Assembly (NCBI GenBank): GCA_023678885.1
Contig: CM042985.1
Location: 8,358,985-8,422,984, forward strand
Length of the DNA: 64,000 nucleotides
From: Pogostemon cablin
Lineage: Eukaryota; Streptophyta; Magnoliopsida; Lamiales; Lamiaceae
Direction of reading: 5' to 3'
Shown: positions 11,451 through 23,201 of the stretch, piece after piece
How the letters are laid out: each line of letters starts with the position of its first letter
Numbering within the stretch: the first letter of the stretch is position 1
Made by a program: the position numbers and the translations under genes
Notes under the pieces: generated by a model
Database searches by the model: none
Seen by the model: the letters and a program-made list of their open reading frames with translations, nothing else
What the model was told of the DNA's origin: nothing

Positions 11451-12488
11451 TGTAGGCACCTGAATTTTATTGCCTATTAAATAAAATATGTGGCAAATTA
11501 ATGCAATAATTATCAATTAATTATTTATTTATTAAGGAATTTAAATAAATTAATTCCTAAAATAAATGAGTAAATAATTGATAATTAAGCCTTATCCAGT
11601 CCAGCAGACTTAATTAAAGGAAAAAAGCCCAACATATCTTTTAAAGGAGAAAATATCTCTCAAGTGGTTATTTTCTCTACATATAAATAAGGGCCTTCAG
11701 TCCTCATTCCAGACACACCAAAAACATCTGAAGACGCGCTTCTGAAGAGATCAAGAATACGAGCAGTGCTCCCTTGAGATCTTCAAGCATCTTCAAGTCA
11801 AGACTTAAGATCTTCAAGCATTTTCAAGTCAAGACTTAAGATCTTCAAGCATCTTCAAGTCAAGAACGGTCTGCGATCAGAGATCAAGGTTCTAAGCCCC
11901 TCCGATCCGGCGTTCTTCCATCCAACCGCCTCCGATCAGAGATCAAGATTCTAAGCCCCTCCGATCCGGCGTTCTTCCATCCAACCGCCTCCGATCAGAG
12001 ATCAAGGTTCTAAGCCCCTCCGATCCGGCGTTCTTCCATCCAACCGCCTCCAATCAGAGATCAAGGTTCTAAACCCCTCCGATCCGGCGTTTTTCCATCC
12101 AACCGCCTCCGATCAGAGATAAAGATTTTAAGCCCCTCCGACCCGGCGTTCTTCATATCAAATTCATCCAGCAGTCTCCGTGAAGTCAACGTTCTACCAA
12201 ATTGAACAACATTCTTCACGATAAATCTTCAAGTCAACGTTTTATTCGAATAAAGGCTCGACGCCTCCGGATAAATATTTTAAAGCTTCAAGTCAACCCC
12301 GAGCATGGACAAGCTTCATCCGAAGATCCGGCTCAAAAAGTTGATAAAGTCAAAGAAGTCAACTCAAGAGAGGAATCAGAGGATAGTTAGAAACTGTTTA
12401 CTTAAATTCTCAAGTTTAATCAATCTCGGATTATCATTGTAATATCTTTTGTGTTTATTATTTTAATAAATACAAATTTGTTGTTACA
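11451..12488 (+). mobile_element. LTR1, family A (1,038 bp)
   Basis: Runs from TGTAGGCACC to GTTACA (TG...CA ends). TATAAATAA at 11683 lies before GGGCCTTCAGTCC, a plausible promoter, and AATAAATACAAA near 12466 is a plausible poly(A) signal. It contains about three copies of a 31-bp unit (GATCTTCAAGCATCTTCAAG) and five copies of a 59-60-bp unit containing CCCCTCCGATCCGGCGTTCT. The first 758 bp show no difference from LTR2 by eye; the last 280 bp differ clearly. Confidence 0.85.
11683..11690 (+). promoter_or_regulatory. LTR TATA box
   Basis: TATAAATAA in a CTCTACATATAAATAAGG context. The same motif recurs at equivalent positions in the other LTRs of both families, just before CCTTCAGTCCTCATTCC. 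Transcription would start about 25-30 bp downstream. Confidence 0.55.
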
Positions 12489-12490
12489 AA

Positions 12491-12511
12491 TTTTGGCACG
12501 CCCAGTGGGAC
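12491..12511 (+). other. Primer-binding site of the first element
   Basis: Two bases after LTR1 comes TTTTGGCACGCCCAGTGGGA, a tRNA-primer-like site of the style seen in plant Ty3/gypsy elements. The same string follows LTR2 and LTR4 and lies, inverted, at 29149-29169. The primer tRNA is not identified here. Confidence 0.6.
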
Positions 12512-12559
12512 AGTTTCTACCTCTCATCTCCTCTCTTCGAAAGTTTGAAAGTACAAAGT

Positions 12560-13906
12560 ATGACTCCTCTCAGGATTGCCATAAGAAGATCTTCTACCTT
12601 GAAGCCTTCAGAGCTGCAGACTGAAAAGATTCAAAGAACAACTCCACTCAGGATTGCGATACGAAGGTCTACTGCCTCAAAACCTTCAGAGTTGCAAACT
12701 AAAGATGTTGAAGTAGTTATAAGAAGTATGTCTGAAGTCTCCTTAGAGACAAACCACGTAGTGGGGACTGTTCTCGATAAGCCAATGCACGACGTCAAAG
12801 ATGGTGAAGAGGACTCTATCTGCCCAACTCCTCGATCCATAGAAAGTTTGGCGTATGACTCATTCATAGCCTGCGCCATGGCAATAAATGCTTCGTCTGT
12901 CGAAGAACAACTGGCAAGCTTGACTCAATCTATTACTGCACTCACCAAACAGAGCCAAGAACAAGGTCTGTTGATATCCAAACTGATGAAAAAGATGGAG
13001 ATAGCACAGACAAGTCATGTAAATGAGAAACGAGTTGAGGATGAAGACGAGGAGGAGGACTCCGCGAATCACCATCTATATGAAATAAATCCAGTTGAGG
13101 AAGTGATACAAATTTCAGTTGACGGAATGCTCTCTATGAATCAACTGAAGAATATCATACTAGAGACGATAAAAGACAAGTTTAAAGGGAGCTCCAAATC
13201 TTCTGTTGCTTACAATAAGCCATATACGAAGAGAATTGACAACTTGAAGATGCCAGTTGACTACCAGCCTCCTAAATTTCAACAATTCGATGGTAAAGGC
13301 AACCCAAGACAACACATAGCGCACTTTGTCGAGACATGCAATGATGCTGGAACCTTTGATGATCACATGCTCAAACAATTTGTCCGCTCGCTGAAAGGAA
13401 ATGCTTTTGATTGGTATATCGACTTGGAAGCTAACTCCATCGACAACTGGGGGCAAATGGAAAACGAGTTTCTCAATCGCTTCTACAGCACTCGAAGGAC
13501 TGTTAGTATGATCGAATTGACTAATACTTGCCAGTAGAAAGAAGAGCCAGCACTCGATTATATTAATCGATGGAGAAATCTAAGCTTGAATTGCAAAGAT
13601 CAATTGTCTGAAGTCTCTGCCATCAATATTTGCATTCAAGGGATGCAATGGAGTCTGCGATACATCCTTCAAGGGATTCAACCAAAGACTTTTGAAGAAC
13701 TAGCTACAAGAGCTCATGATATGGAGTTAAGTATGACATCAAGTCATTTCGAATTGCCAAGCAACAACTCTTATGAATTTGAAGACATTTCACTTGATGA
13801 ACCTCTCGAGGAGGAATCACATTCAAAGAAGCCGGTGTCAATAAAGATTCAAAGAAATGAAGTTAAAGTAAGAGAAAGTAATGCACCCGATGATTGGGGG
13901 CAATGA
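12560..13906 (+). pseudogene. gag: gag copy 1, interrupted by a nonsense codon
   Basis: A retrotransposon Gag-like protein (PF03732-type). It starts MTPLRIAIRRSS and ends NAPDDWGQ. A TAG at 13535-13537 stands where copy 2 has the Trp codon in TCQWKEEP; the frame then continues unbroken to 13906. The core domain is recognisable from IDNLKMPVDYQPPKFQQFDG through FDWYIDLEANSIDNWGQMEN to YINRWRNLSLNC. No CCHC zinc knuckle or pol follows. The N-terminal part has several amino-acid differences from copy 2, while the rest is almost identical. Confidence 0.85.
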
Positions 13907-14922
13907 ACTATTAACAAAGTCAATGATCCTCGACACGAGCATAAACTGTCCACATTATGCTCCTTGATACGAGTTAAAACTATCTAAAATTTCTCAAGCA
14001 ATGCTCCTCGACACGAGCATAAACTGTCCACATGTTATACTCCTTGATACGAGTTAAAACTATCTAAAATTTCTCAAGCAATGCTTCCCGACACGAGCAA
14101 AAACTGTCCACATTATGCTCCTTGATATGAGTTAAAACTATCTAACTTAAATCAAATCTCCTTGAGAAGAGACGAAACTCTCTGCATGTTATACTCTTTT
14201 GATACGAGCCTAAACTATCAAACTTAAATCAAATCTCCTTGAGAAGAGACGAAACTCTCTGCATGTTATGCTCTTTTGATACGAGCCTAAACTAGCAAAC
14301 TCAAATCAAATCTCCTTGAGAAGAGACGAAACTCTCTATATTTTACGCTCCTTGATACGAGTCTAAACTATCAAACTCAAATCAAATCTCCTTGAGAAGA
14401 GACGAAACTCTCTATATGCTATGCTCCTTTATACGAGCTTAAACTATCCCACTTAAATTAAATTTTCTTGAGAAGAGATAGAACTCTCTACATGTTACAC
14501 TCCTTGATACGAGATTAAACTTTCCAACTCAAGTTCAAGACTCCTTGAGAAGAGTATAAACTGTCTACAAATCAAATTGAAGACTCATTGACACGAGTGT
14601 AAATTGTCAGCAAATTCAAGTTCAAAGCTCTTTAACGCACGAGCATAAACTGCATGTTACTACTGGCCCGCACGAGTATAAACTGTGTACGACACCCCCT
14701 ATTCAAACCAAATCATGTCCTTTTGAACTACGTTATGACTTGATTCTCTGTGAAGAGGTACGTAGCCGCTTAACACTTCACTAAGTTCAGTTATAATTCA
14801 GGCTATTAGTATCAAGTTGCTGAGACAAGCAATAAAATTCAGTCATGTTGATCAATAATGAAGTGTCGCAATTTGTTCACTTCAACACAAAGGCGTCCGT
14901 GAACAAAGTGCGAGGGGGCATT
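13907..14922 (+). repeat. Post-gag non-coding region with degenerate CGAG repeats, then polypurine tract
   Basis: About 800 bp made of degenerate units around CTCCTTGATACGAG, TAAACTATC and CTTGAGAAGAGACGAAACTCTC, with a period near 75-80 bp composed of two half-units. No reading frame persists. The stretch ends in a short unique segment and GCGAGGGGGCA (14910-14920), the polypurine tract that primes plus-strand synthesis just before LTR2. An apparently identical 1,016-bp copy lies at 17378-18393, and a diverged shorter one at 21442-22274. Confidence 0.75.
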
Positions 14923-15960
14923 TGTAGGCACCTGAATTTTATTGCCTATTAAATAAAATATGTGGCAAATTAATGCAATAATTATCAATTAATTATTTAT
15001 TTATTAAGGAATTTAAATAAATTAATTCCTAAAATAAATGAGTAAATAATTGATAATTAAGCCTTATCCAGTCCAGCAGACTTAATTAAAGGAAAAAAGC
15101 CCAACATATCTTTTAAAGGAGAAAATATCTCTCAAGTGGTTATTTTCTCTACATATAAATAAGGGCCTTCAGTCCTCATTCCAGACACACCAAAAACATC
15201 TGAAGACGCGCTTCTGAAGAGATCAAGAATACGAGCAGTGCTCCCTTGAGATCTTCAAGCATCTTCAAGTCAAGACTTAAGATCTTCAAGCATTTTCAAG
15301 TCAAGACTTAAGATCTTCAAGCATCTTCAAGTCAAGAACGGTCTGCGATCAGAGATCAAGGTTCTAAGCCCCTCCGATCCGGCGTTCTTCCATCCAACCG
15401 CCTCCGATCAGAGATCAAGATTCTAAGCCCCTCCGATCCGGCGTTCTTCCATCCAACCGCCTCCGATCAGAGATCAAGGTTCTAAGCCCCTCCGATCCGG
15501 CGTTCTTCCATCCAACCGCCTCCAATCAGAGATCAAGGTTCTAAACCCCTCCGATCCGGCGTTTTTCCATCCAACCGCCTCCGATCAGAGATAAAGATTT
15601 TAAGCCCCTCCGACCCGGCGTTCTTCATATCAAATTCATCCAGCAGTCTCCGTGAAGTCAACGTTCTACCAAATTGAACAGCATTCTTCACAACAAATCT
15701 TCAAGTCAACGTTTGATCCGAACAAAGGCTCGACGCCTTCGGATAAATATTTTAAAGCTTCAAGTCAAATCCGAGTTCGGACAAGCTTCATCCGAAGATC
15801 CAGCTCCGAAAGTTGATAGAGTCAAGAAGTCAACTCAAGAGAGGAATCGGAGGATAGTTAGAGACTGTCTACTCAAATTCTCAAATTTAATCCATCTTGG
15901 ATTTTCGTTGTAATATCTTTTGTGTTTATTATTTTAATAAATACAAATTTTGTTGTTACA
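14923..15960 (+). mobile_element. LTR2, shared by elements 1 and 2 (mosaic)
   Basis: 1,038 bp, TGTAGGCACC to GTTACA. The 5' three quarters equal LTR1. The tail, from about AAGCTTCAAGTCAAATCCGA (15755) onward, equals the tail of LTR3 and the family C LTRs. It serves as 3' LTR of the left unit and 5' LTR of the right unit, as expected for a tandem duplication through LTRs. Confidence 0.8.
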
Positions 15961-16030
15961 AATTTTGGCACGCCCAGTGGGACAGTTCTACCTCTCATCT
16001 CCTCTCTTCGAAAGTTTGAAAGTACAAAGT

Positions 16031-17377
16031 ATGGCTCCTCTCAGGATTGCCATAAGAAGATCTTCTACCTTGAAGCCTTCAGAGCTGCAGACTGAAAAGA
16101 TTCAAAGAACAACTCCACTCAGGATTGCGATGCGAAGGTCTACTGCCTCAAAACCTTCAGAGTTGCAAACTAAAGATGTTGAAGTAGTTATAAGGAGTAT
16201 GTCTGAAGTCTCCCTAGAGACAAACCACATAGTGGGGACTGTTCTCGATAAGCCAATGCACGACGTCAAAGATGGTGAAGAGGACTCTATTTGCCCAACT
16301 CCTCGATCCATAGAAAGTTTGGCGTATGACTCATTCATAGCCTGCGCCATGGTAACAAATGCTTCGTCTGTCGAAGAACAACTGGCAAGCTTGACTCAAT
16401 CTGTTGCTGCACTCACCAAACAGAGCCAAGAACAAGGTCTGTTGATATCCAAACTGATGAAAAAGATGGAGATAGCACAGACAAGTCATGTAAATGAGAA
16501 ACGAGTTGAGGATGAAGACGAGGAGGAGGACTCCGCGAATCACCATCCATATGAAATAAATCCAGTTGAGGAAGTGATACAAATTTCAGCTGACGGAATG
16601 CTCTCTATGAATCAACTGAAGAATATCATACTAGAGACGATAAAAGACAAGTTTAAAGGGAGCTCCAAATCTTCTGTTGCTTACAATAAGCCATATACGA
16701 AGAGAATTGACAACTTGAAGATGCCAGTTGACTACCAGCCTCCTAAATTTCAACAATTCGATGGTAAAGGCAACCCAAGACAACACATAGCGCACTTTGT
16801 CGAGACATGCAATGATGCTGGAACCTTTGATGATCACATGCTCAAACAATTTATCCGCTCGCTGAAAGGAAATGCTTTTGATTGGTATATCGACTTGGAA
16901 GCTAACTCCATCGACAACTGGGGGCAAATGGAAAACGAGTTTCTCAATCGCTTCTACAGCACTCGAAGGACTGTTAGTATGATCGAATTGACTAACACTT
17001 GCCAGTGGAAAGAAGAGCCAGCACTCGATTATATTAATCGATGGAGAAATCTAAGCTTGAATTGCAAAGATCAATTGTCTGAAGTCTCTGCCATCAATAT
17101 TTGCATTCAAGGGATGCAATGGAGTCTGCGATACATCCTTCAAGGGATTCAACCAAAGACTTTTGAAGAACTAGCTACAAGAGCTCATGATATGGAGTTA
17201 AGTATGACATCAAGTCATTTTGAATTGCCAAGCAACAACTCTTATGAATTTGAAGACATTTCACTTGATGAACCTCTCGAGGAGGAATCACATTCAAAGA
17301 AGCCGGTGTCAATAAAGATTCAAAGAAATGAAGTTAAAGTAAGAGAAAGTAATGCACCCGATGATTGGGGGCAATGA
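16031..17377 (+). CDS. gag: Intact gag of a non-autonomous LTR retrotransposon
   Basis: The frame is 448 residues, uninterrupted, starting MAPLRIAIRRSS at the first ATG after the priming site. Order: basic N-terminal repeat (two related segments TPLRIAIRRS and TPLRIAMRRS), an acidic linker (VEDEDEEEDS), the Gag core (about residues 230-390: VDYQPPKFQQFDG, HIAHFVETCNDAGT, LKGNAFDWYIDLE, RRTVSMIELTNTCQW, YINRWRNLS), then an acidic tail ending NAPDDWGQ. Gag proteins build the particle in which reverse transcription occurs. There is no zinc knuckle and no downstream pol, so the copy needs a helper. It is the only one of the three gag regions without a stop or frameshift. Confidence 0.85.
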   Translation: MAPLRIAIRRSSTLKPSELQTEKIQRTTPLRIAMRRSTASKPSELQTKDVEVVIRSMSEVSLETNHIVGTVLDKPMHDVKDGEEDSICPTPRSIESLAYDSFIACAMVTNASSVEEQLASLTQSVAALTKQSQEQGLLISKLMKKMEIAQTSHVNEKRVEDEDEEEDSANHHPYEINPVEEVIQISADGMLSMNQLKNIILETIKDKFKGSSKSSVAYNKPYTKRIDNLKMPVDYQPPKFQQFDGKGNPRQHIAHFVETCNDAGTFDDHMLKQFIRSLKGNAFDWYIDLEANSIDNWGQMENEFLNRFYSTRRTVSMIELTNTCQWKEEPALDYINRWRNLSLNCKDQLSEVSAINICIQGMQWSLRYILQGIQPKTFEELATRAHDMELSMTSSHFELPSNNSYEFEDISLDEPLEEESHSKKPVSIKIQRNEVKVRESNAPDDWGQ

Positions 17378-18393
17378 ACTATTAACAAAGTCAATGATCC
17401 TCGACACGAGCATAAACTGTCCACATTATGCTCCTTGATACGAGTTAAAACTATCTAAAATTTCTCAAGCAATGCTCCTCGACACGAGCATAAACTGTCC
17501 ACATGTTATACTCCTTGATACGAGTTAAAACTATCTAAAATTTCTCAAGCAATGCTTCCCGACACGAGCAAAAACTGTCCACATTATGCTCCTTGATATG
17601 AGTTAAAACTATCTAACTTAAATCAAATCTCCTTGAGAAGAGACGAAACTCTCTGCATGTTATACTCTTTTGATACGAGCCTAAACTATCAAACTTAAAT
17701 CAAATCTCCTTGAGAAGAGACGAAACTCTCTGCATGTTATGCTCTTTTGATACGAGCCTAAACTAGCAAACTCAAATCAAATCTCCTTGAGAAGAGACGA
17801 AACTCTCTATATTTTACGCTCCTTGATACGAGTCTAAACTATCAAACTCAAATCAAATCTCCTTGAGAAGAGACGAAACTCTCTATATGCTATGCTCCTT
17901 TATACGAGCTTAAACTATCCCACTTAAATTAAATTTTCTTGAGAAGAGATAGAACTCTCTACATGTTACACTCCTTGATACGAGATTAAACTTTCCAACT
18001 CAAGTTCAAGACTCCTTGAGAAGAGTATAAACTGTCTACAAATCAAATTGAAGACTCATTGACACGAGTGTAAATTGTCAGCAAATTCAAGTTCAAAGCT
18101 CTTTAACGCACGAGCATAAACTGCATGTTACTACTGGCCCGCACGAGTATAAACTGTGTACGACACCCCCTATTCAAACCAAATCATGTCCTTTTGAACT
18201 ACGTTATGACTTGATTCTCTGTGAAGAGGTACGTAGCCGCTTAACACTTCACTAAGTTCAGTTATAATTCAGGCTATTAGTATCAAGTTGCTGAGACAAG
18301 CAATAAAATTCAGTCATGTTGATCAATAATGAAGTGTCGCAATTTGTTCACTTCAACACAAAGGCGTCCGTGAACAAAGTGCGAGGGGGCATT
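17378..18393 (+). repeat. Post-gag repeat region, second copy
   Basis: Same length (1,016 bp) as 13907-14922 and apparently identical by eye, ending in the same GCGAGGGGGCA polypurine tract before LTR3. Confidence 0.75.
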
Positions 18394-19138
18394 TGTAGGC
18401 ACCTGAATTTTATTGCCTATTAAATAAAATATGTGGCAAATTAATGCAATAATTATCAATTAATTATTTATTTATTAAGGAATTTAAATAAATTAATTCC
18501 TAAAATAAATGAGTAAATAATTGATAATTAAGCCTTATCCAGTCCAGCAGACTTAATTAAAGGAAAAAAGCCCAACATATCTTTTGAAGGAGAAAATATC
18601 TCCTAAGTGGTTGTTTTCTCTACCTATAAATAAAGACCTTCAGTCCTCATTCCAAACATTCTAAAAATCCTGAAAGCCTGGAAAGCTCTGAAGGAACTTG
18701 GAATCTCTACGAAGATCAAAGTCATTCTTCGAAGATCAATCTAGAAACATCATTCAATCTGAGATCAAGGTGCGGAGCCCCTCAGATTCATCGTTTCTTC
18801 AAGTCAAGTTCATCCAGCAATATTCGTGAAGTCAACGGTGTTCTACCAAATTGAACGGCGTTCTTCACAGTAAATCTTCAAATCAACGGTTGATCCAAAT
18901 AAAGGCTCGACGCCTCTGGATAAACGTTTTTTAAGCTTCAAGTCAAATCCGAGTTCGGACAAGCTTCATCCGAAGATCCAGCTCCGAAAGTTGATAGAGT
19001 CAAGAAGTCAACTCAAGAGAGGAATCGGAGGATAGTTAGAGACTGTCTACTCAAATTCTCAAATTTAATCCATCTTGGATTTTCGTTGTAATATCTTTTG
19101 TGTTTATTATTTTAATAAATACAAATTTTGTTGTTACA
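18394..19138 (+). mobile_element. LTR3, chimera of family A start and family C body
   Basis: 745 bp. The first about 190 bp match LTR1 and LTR2. From CTTTTGAAGGAGAAAATATC onward it matches the family C LTR (reverse complement of 26121-26619): CTGAAAGCCTGGAAAGCTC, GTGCGGAGCCCCTCAGATTC. It ends GTTACA but is followed by another LTR instead of a priming site. Confidence 0.8.
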
Positions 19139-20025
19139 AATATATGGCAAATTAATGCAGTAATTATCAATTAATTATTTATTTATTAAGGAACTTAAAT
19201 AAATTAATTCCTAAAATAAATGAGTAATTAATTGATAATTGAGCCTTATCCAATCCAGCAGGCTTAATTAAAGGAGATAAGCCCAACATATCTTTTAAAG
19301 GAGAAAATATCTCTCAAGTGGTTATTTTCTCTACATATAAATAAGGGCCTTCAGTCCTCATTCCAGACACACCAAAAACATCTGAAGACGCGCTTCTGAA
19401 GAGATCAAGAATACGAGCAGTGCTCCCTTGAGATCTTCAAGCATCTTCAAGTCAAGACTTAAGATCTTCAAGCATCTTCAAGTCAAGACTTAAGATCTTC
19501 AAGTATCTTCAAGTCAAGAACGGTCTGCGATCAGAGATCAAGGTTCTAAGCCCCTCCGATCCGGCGTTCTTCCATCCAACCGCCTCCGATCAGAGATCAA
19601 GGTTCTAAACCCCTCCGATCCGGCGTTTTTCCATCCAACTGCCTCCGATCAGAGATAAAGATTTTAAGCCCCTCCGATCCGGCGTTCTTCATATCAAATT
19701 CATCCAGCAGTCTCCGTGAAGTCAACGTTCTACCAAATTGAACAACATTCTTTACAACAAATCTTCAAGTCAACGTTTTATTCGAACAAAGGCTCGACGC
19801 CTCCGGATAAATATTTTAAAGCTTCAAGTCAACCCCGAGCATGGACAAGCTTCATCCGAAGATCCGGCTCAAAAAGTTGATAAAGTCAAAGAAGTCAACT
19901 CAAGAGAGGAATCAGAGGATAGTTAGAAACTGTTTACTTAAATTCTCAAGTTTAATCCATCTCGGATTATCATTGTAATATCTTTTGTGTTTATTATTTT
20001 AATAAATACAAATTTTGTTGTTACA
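19139..20025 (+). mobile_element. LTR4, 5'-truncated family A LTR
   Basis: Starts inside the LTR at AATATATGGCAAATTAATGC, so about 35 terminal bases are missing. It is fused directly to the end of LTR3 at a short AAA overlap. It has three instead of five copies of the 59-60-bp unit. It ends GTTACA and is followed by an intact priming site and gag copy 3. Confidence 0.8.
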
Positions 20026-20095
20026 AATTTTGGCACGCCCAGTGGGACAGTTCTACCTCTCATCTCCTCTCTTCGAAAGTTTGAAAGTACAAAGT

Positions 20096-21441
20096 ATGGC
20101 TCCTCTCAGGATTGCCATAAGAAGATCTTCTACCTTGAAGCCTTCAGAGCTGCAGACTGAAAAGATTCAAAGAACAACTCCACTCAGGATTGCGATACGA
20201 AGGTCTACTGCCTCAAAACCTTCAGAGTTGCAAACTAAAGATGTTGAAGTAGTTATAAGAAGTATGTCTGAAGTCTCCTTAGAGACAAACCACGTAGTGG
20301 GGACTGTTCTCGATAAGCCAATGCACGACGTCAAAGATGGTGAAGAGGACTCTATCTGCCCAACTCCTCGATCCATAGAAAGTTTGGCGTATGACTCATT
20401 CATAGCCTGCGCCATGGCAATAAATGCTTCGTCTGTCGAAGAACAACTGGCAAGCTTGACTCAATCTATTACTGCACTCACCAAACAGAGCCAAGAACAA
20501 GGTCTGTTGATATCCAAACTGATGAAAAAGATGGAGATAGCACAGACAAGTCATGTAAATGAGAAACGAGTTGAGGATGAAGACGAGGAGGAGGACTCCG
20601 CGAATCACCATCCATATGAAATAAATCCAGTTGAGGAAGTGATACAAATTTCAGCTGACGGAATGCTCTCTATGAATCAACTGAAGAATATCGTACTAGA
20701 GACGATAAAAGACAAGTTTAAAGGGAGCTCCAAATCTTCTGTTGCTTACAATAAGCCATATACGAAGAGAATTGACAACTTGAAGATGCCAGTTGACTAC
20801 CAGCCTCCTAAATTTCAACAATTCGATGGTAAAGGCAACCCAAGACAACACATAGCGCACTTTGTCGAGACATGCAATGATGCTGGAACCTTTGATGATC
20901 ACATGCTCAAACAATTTATCCGCTCGCTGAAAGGAAATGCTTTTGATTGGTATATCGAATTGGAAGCTAACTCCATCGACAGTTAGGGGCAAATGGAAAA
21001 GAGTTTCTCAATAGCTTCTACAGCACTCGAAGGACTGTTAGTATGATCGAATTGACTAACACTTGCCAGTGGAAAGAAGAGCCAGTAATCGATTATATTA
21101 ATCGATGGAGAAATCTAAGCTTGAATTGTAAAGATCAATTGTCCGAAGTCTCTGCCATCAACATGTGCATTCAAGGAATGCAATGGAGTCTGCGATACAT
21201 CCTCCAAGGGATTCAACCAAAGACTTTTGAAGAACTAGCTACAAGAGCTCATGATATGGAGTTAAGTATGCCATCAAGTGACTTCGAATTTCCAAGCAAC
21301 AACTCTTATGAATTTGAAGACATTTCACTTGATGAACCTCTCGAGGAGGAATCACAGTCAAAGAAGCCAGTGTCAATAAAGATTCAAAGAAATGAAGTTA
21401 AAGCAAGAGAAAGTAATGCACCCAATGATTGGGGGCAATGA
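20096..21441 (+). pseudogene. gag: gag copy 3, nonsense codon plus 1-bp deletion
   Basis: Starts MAPLRIAIRRSS. It stops at TAG 20984-20986 (…EANSIDS), where copy 2 reads SIDNWGQ. One base is missing near 21000 (GGAAAAGAG against GGAAAACGAG), so the remaining frame resumes shifted and is open from 21043 to 21441, ending NAPNDWGQ. No other break was noticed. Confidence 0.85.
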
Positions 21442-22274
21442 ACTATTAACAAAGTCAATGCTCCTTGACACGAGCTAAAACTGTCTGCATTACGCTCCTT
21501 GATACGAGCTTAAACTATCTAAAAACTCTCCAAATTTTATGATCCTTGATACGAGCTAAAACTGTCTGCATTACGCTCCTTGATACGAGCTTAAATTATC
21601 TAAAAACTCTCCAAATGTTATGCTCCTTTGATACGAGTCTAAACTATCAAACTCAAATCAAATCTCCTTGAGAAGAGATAAAACTCTCTACATGTTATGC
21701 TCCTAGATACGAGCTTAAACTATCTAACTCAAATCAAATCTCCTTGAGAAAAGACGAAACTCTCTATATGTTATGCTCCTTGATACGAGCTTAAACTATC
21801 TAACTCAAATCAAATCTTCTTGAGAAGAGATGGAACTCTCTACATGTTACACTCCTTGATACGAGATTAAACTTTCCAACTCAAGCTCAAGACTCATCGG
21901 GAAGAGTATAAACTGTCTACAAATTCAAATTGAAGACTCCGTGACATGAGTATAAATTGTCAGCAAGTTTAAATTCAAAGCTCTTTAACGCACGAGCATA
22001 AACTGCATGTTACTCCTGGCCCGTATGAGTATAAACTGTGTACGGTACCCCCATTCAAACCAAATCATGTCCCTTTAAACTACGTTATGACTTGATTCTC
22101 TGTGAAGAGGTACGTAGCCGCTTAGCACTTCACTAAGTTCAGTCATAATTCAGGCTATTCGTATCAAGTTGCTGAGACAAGCAATAAAATTCAGTCATGT
22201 TAATCAATAATGGAGTGTCGCAATTTGTTCACTTCAACACAAAGGCGTCCGTGAACAAAGTGCGAGGGGGCATT
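21442..22274 (+). repeat. Post-gag repeat region, third and diverged copy
   Basis: Same CTCCTTGATACGAG / AAGAGACGAAACTC unit types as 13907-14922, with fewer units and many substitutions, ending in GCGAGGGGGCA before LTR5. Confidence 0.7.
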
Positions 22275-23195
22275 TGTAGGCACCTGAATTTTATTTCCTA
22301 TTAAATAAAATATATGGCAAATTAATGCAGTAATTATCAATTAATTATTTATTTATTAAGGAACTTAAATAAATTAATTCCTAAAATAAATGAGTAAATA
22401 ATTGATAATTGAGCCTTATCCAATCCAGCAGGCTTAATTAAAGGAGATAAGCCCAACATATCTTTTAAAGGAGAAAATATCTCTCAAGTGGTTATTTTCT
22501 CTACATATAAATAAGGGCCTTCAGTCCTCATTCCAGACACACCAAAAACATCTGAAGACGCGCTTCTGAAGAGATCAAGAATACGAGCAGTGCTCCCTTG
22601 AGATCTTCAAGCATCTTCAAGTCAAGACTTAAGATCTTCAAGCATCTTCAAGTCAAGACTTAAGATCTTCAAGTATCTTCAAGTCAAGAACGGTCTGCGA
22701 TCAGAGATCAAGGTTCTAAGCCCCTCCGATCCGGCGTTCTTCCATCCAACCGCCTCCGATCAGAGATCAAGGTTCTAAACCCCTCCGATCCGGCGTTTTT
22801 CCATCCAACTGCCTCCGATCAGAGATAAAGATTTTAAGCCCCTCCGATCCGGCGTTCTTCATATCAAATTCATCCAGCAGTCTCCGTGAAGTCAACGTTC
22901 TACCAAATTGAACAACATTCTTTACAACAAATCTTCAAGTCAACGTTTTATTCGAACAAAGGCTCGACGCCTCCGGATAAATATTTTAAAGCTTCAAGTC
23001 AACCCCGAGCATGGACAAGCTTCATCCGAAGATCCGGCTCAAAAAGTTGATAAAGTCAAAGAAGTCAACTCAAGAGAGGAATCAGAGGATAGTTAGAAAC
23101 TGTTTACTTAAATTCTCAAGTTTAATCCATCTCGGATTATCATTGTAATATCTTTTGTGTTTATTATTTTAATAAATACAAATTTTGTTGTTACA
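22275..23195 (+). mobile_element. LTR5, family A (921 bp)
   Basis: TGTAGGCACC to GTTACA. Very close to LTR4, with three 59-60-bp units. It is followed by AATTTT and then directly by another LTR, with no priming site. Confidence 0.8.
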
Positions 23196-23201
23196 AATTT
23201 T

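Noticed and set aside
12202..12390. Short open frame repeated in several LTRs (about 62 codons, MNNILHDKSS...)
   Set aside because: It lies in the LTR tail, in both orientations across the composite, and shows frame changes between copies. It is more likely leader RNA than a protein gene.
12631..13456. Minus-strand open frames of 71-98 codons within the gag copies
   Set aside because: They recur at the same place in each gag copy and are antisense shadows of the gag frame.
13907..14735. CRISPR-like array
   Set aside because: The repeats are degenerate, spacers are themselves repeated, and the context is a plant retrotransposon.
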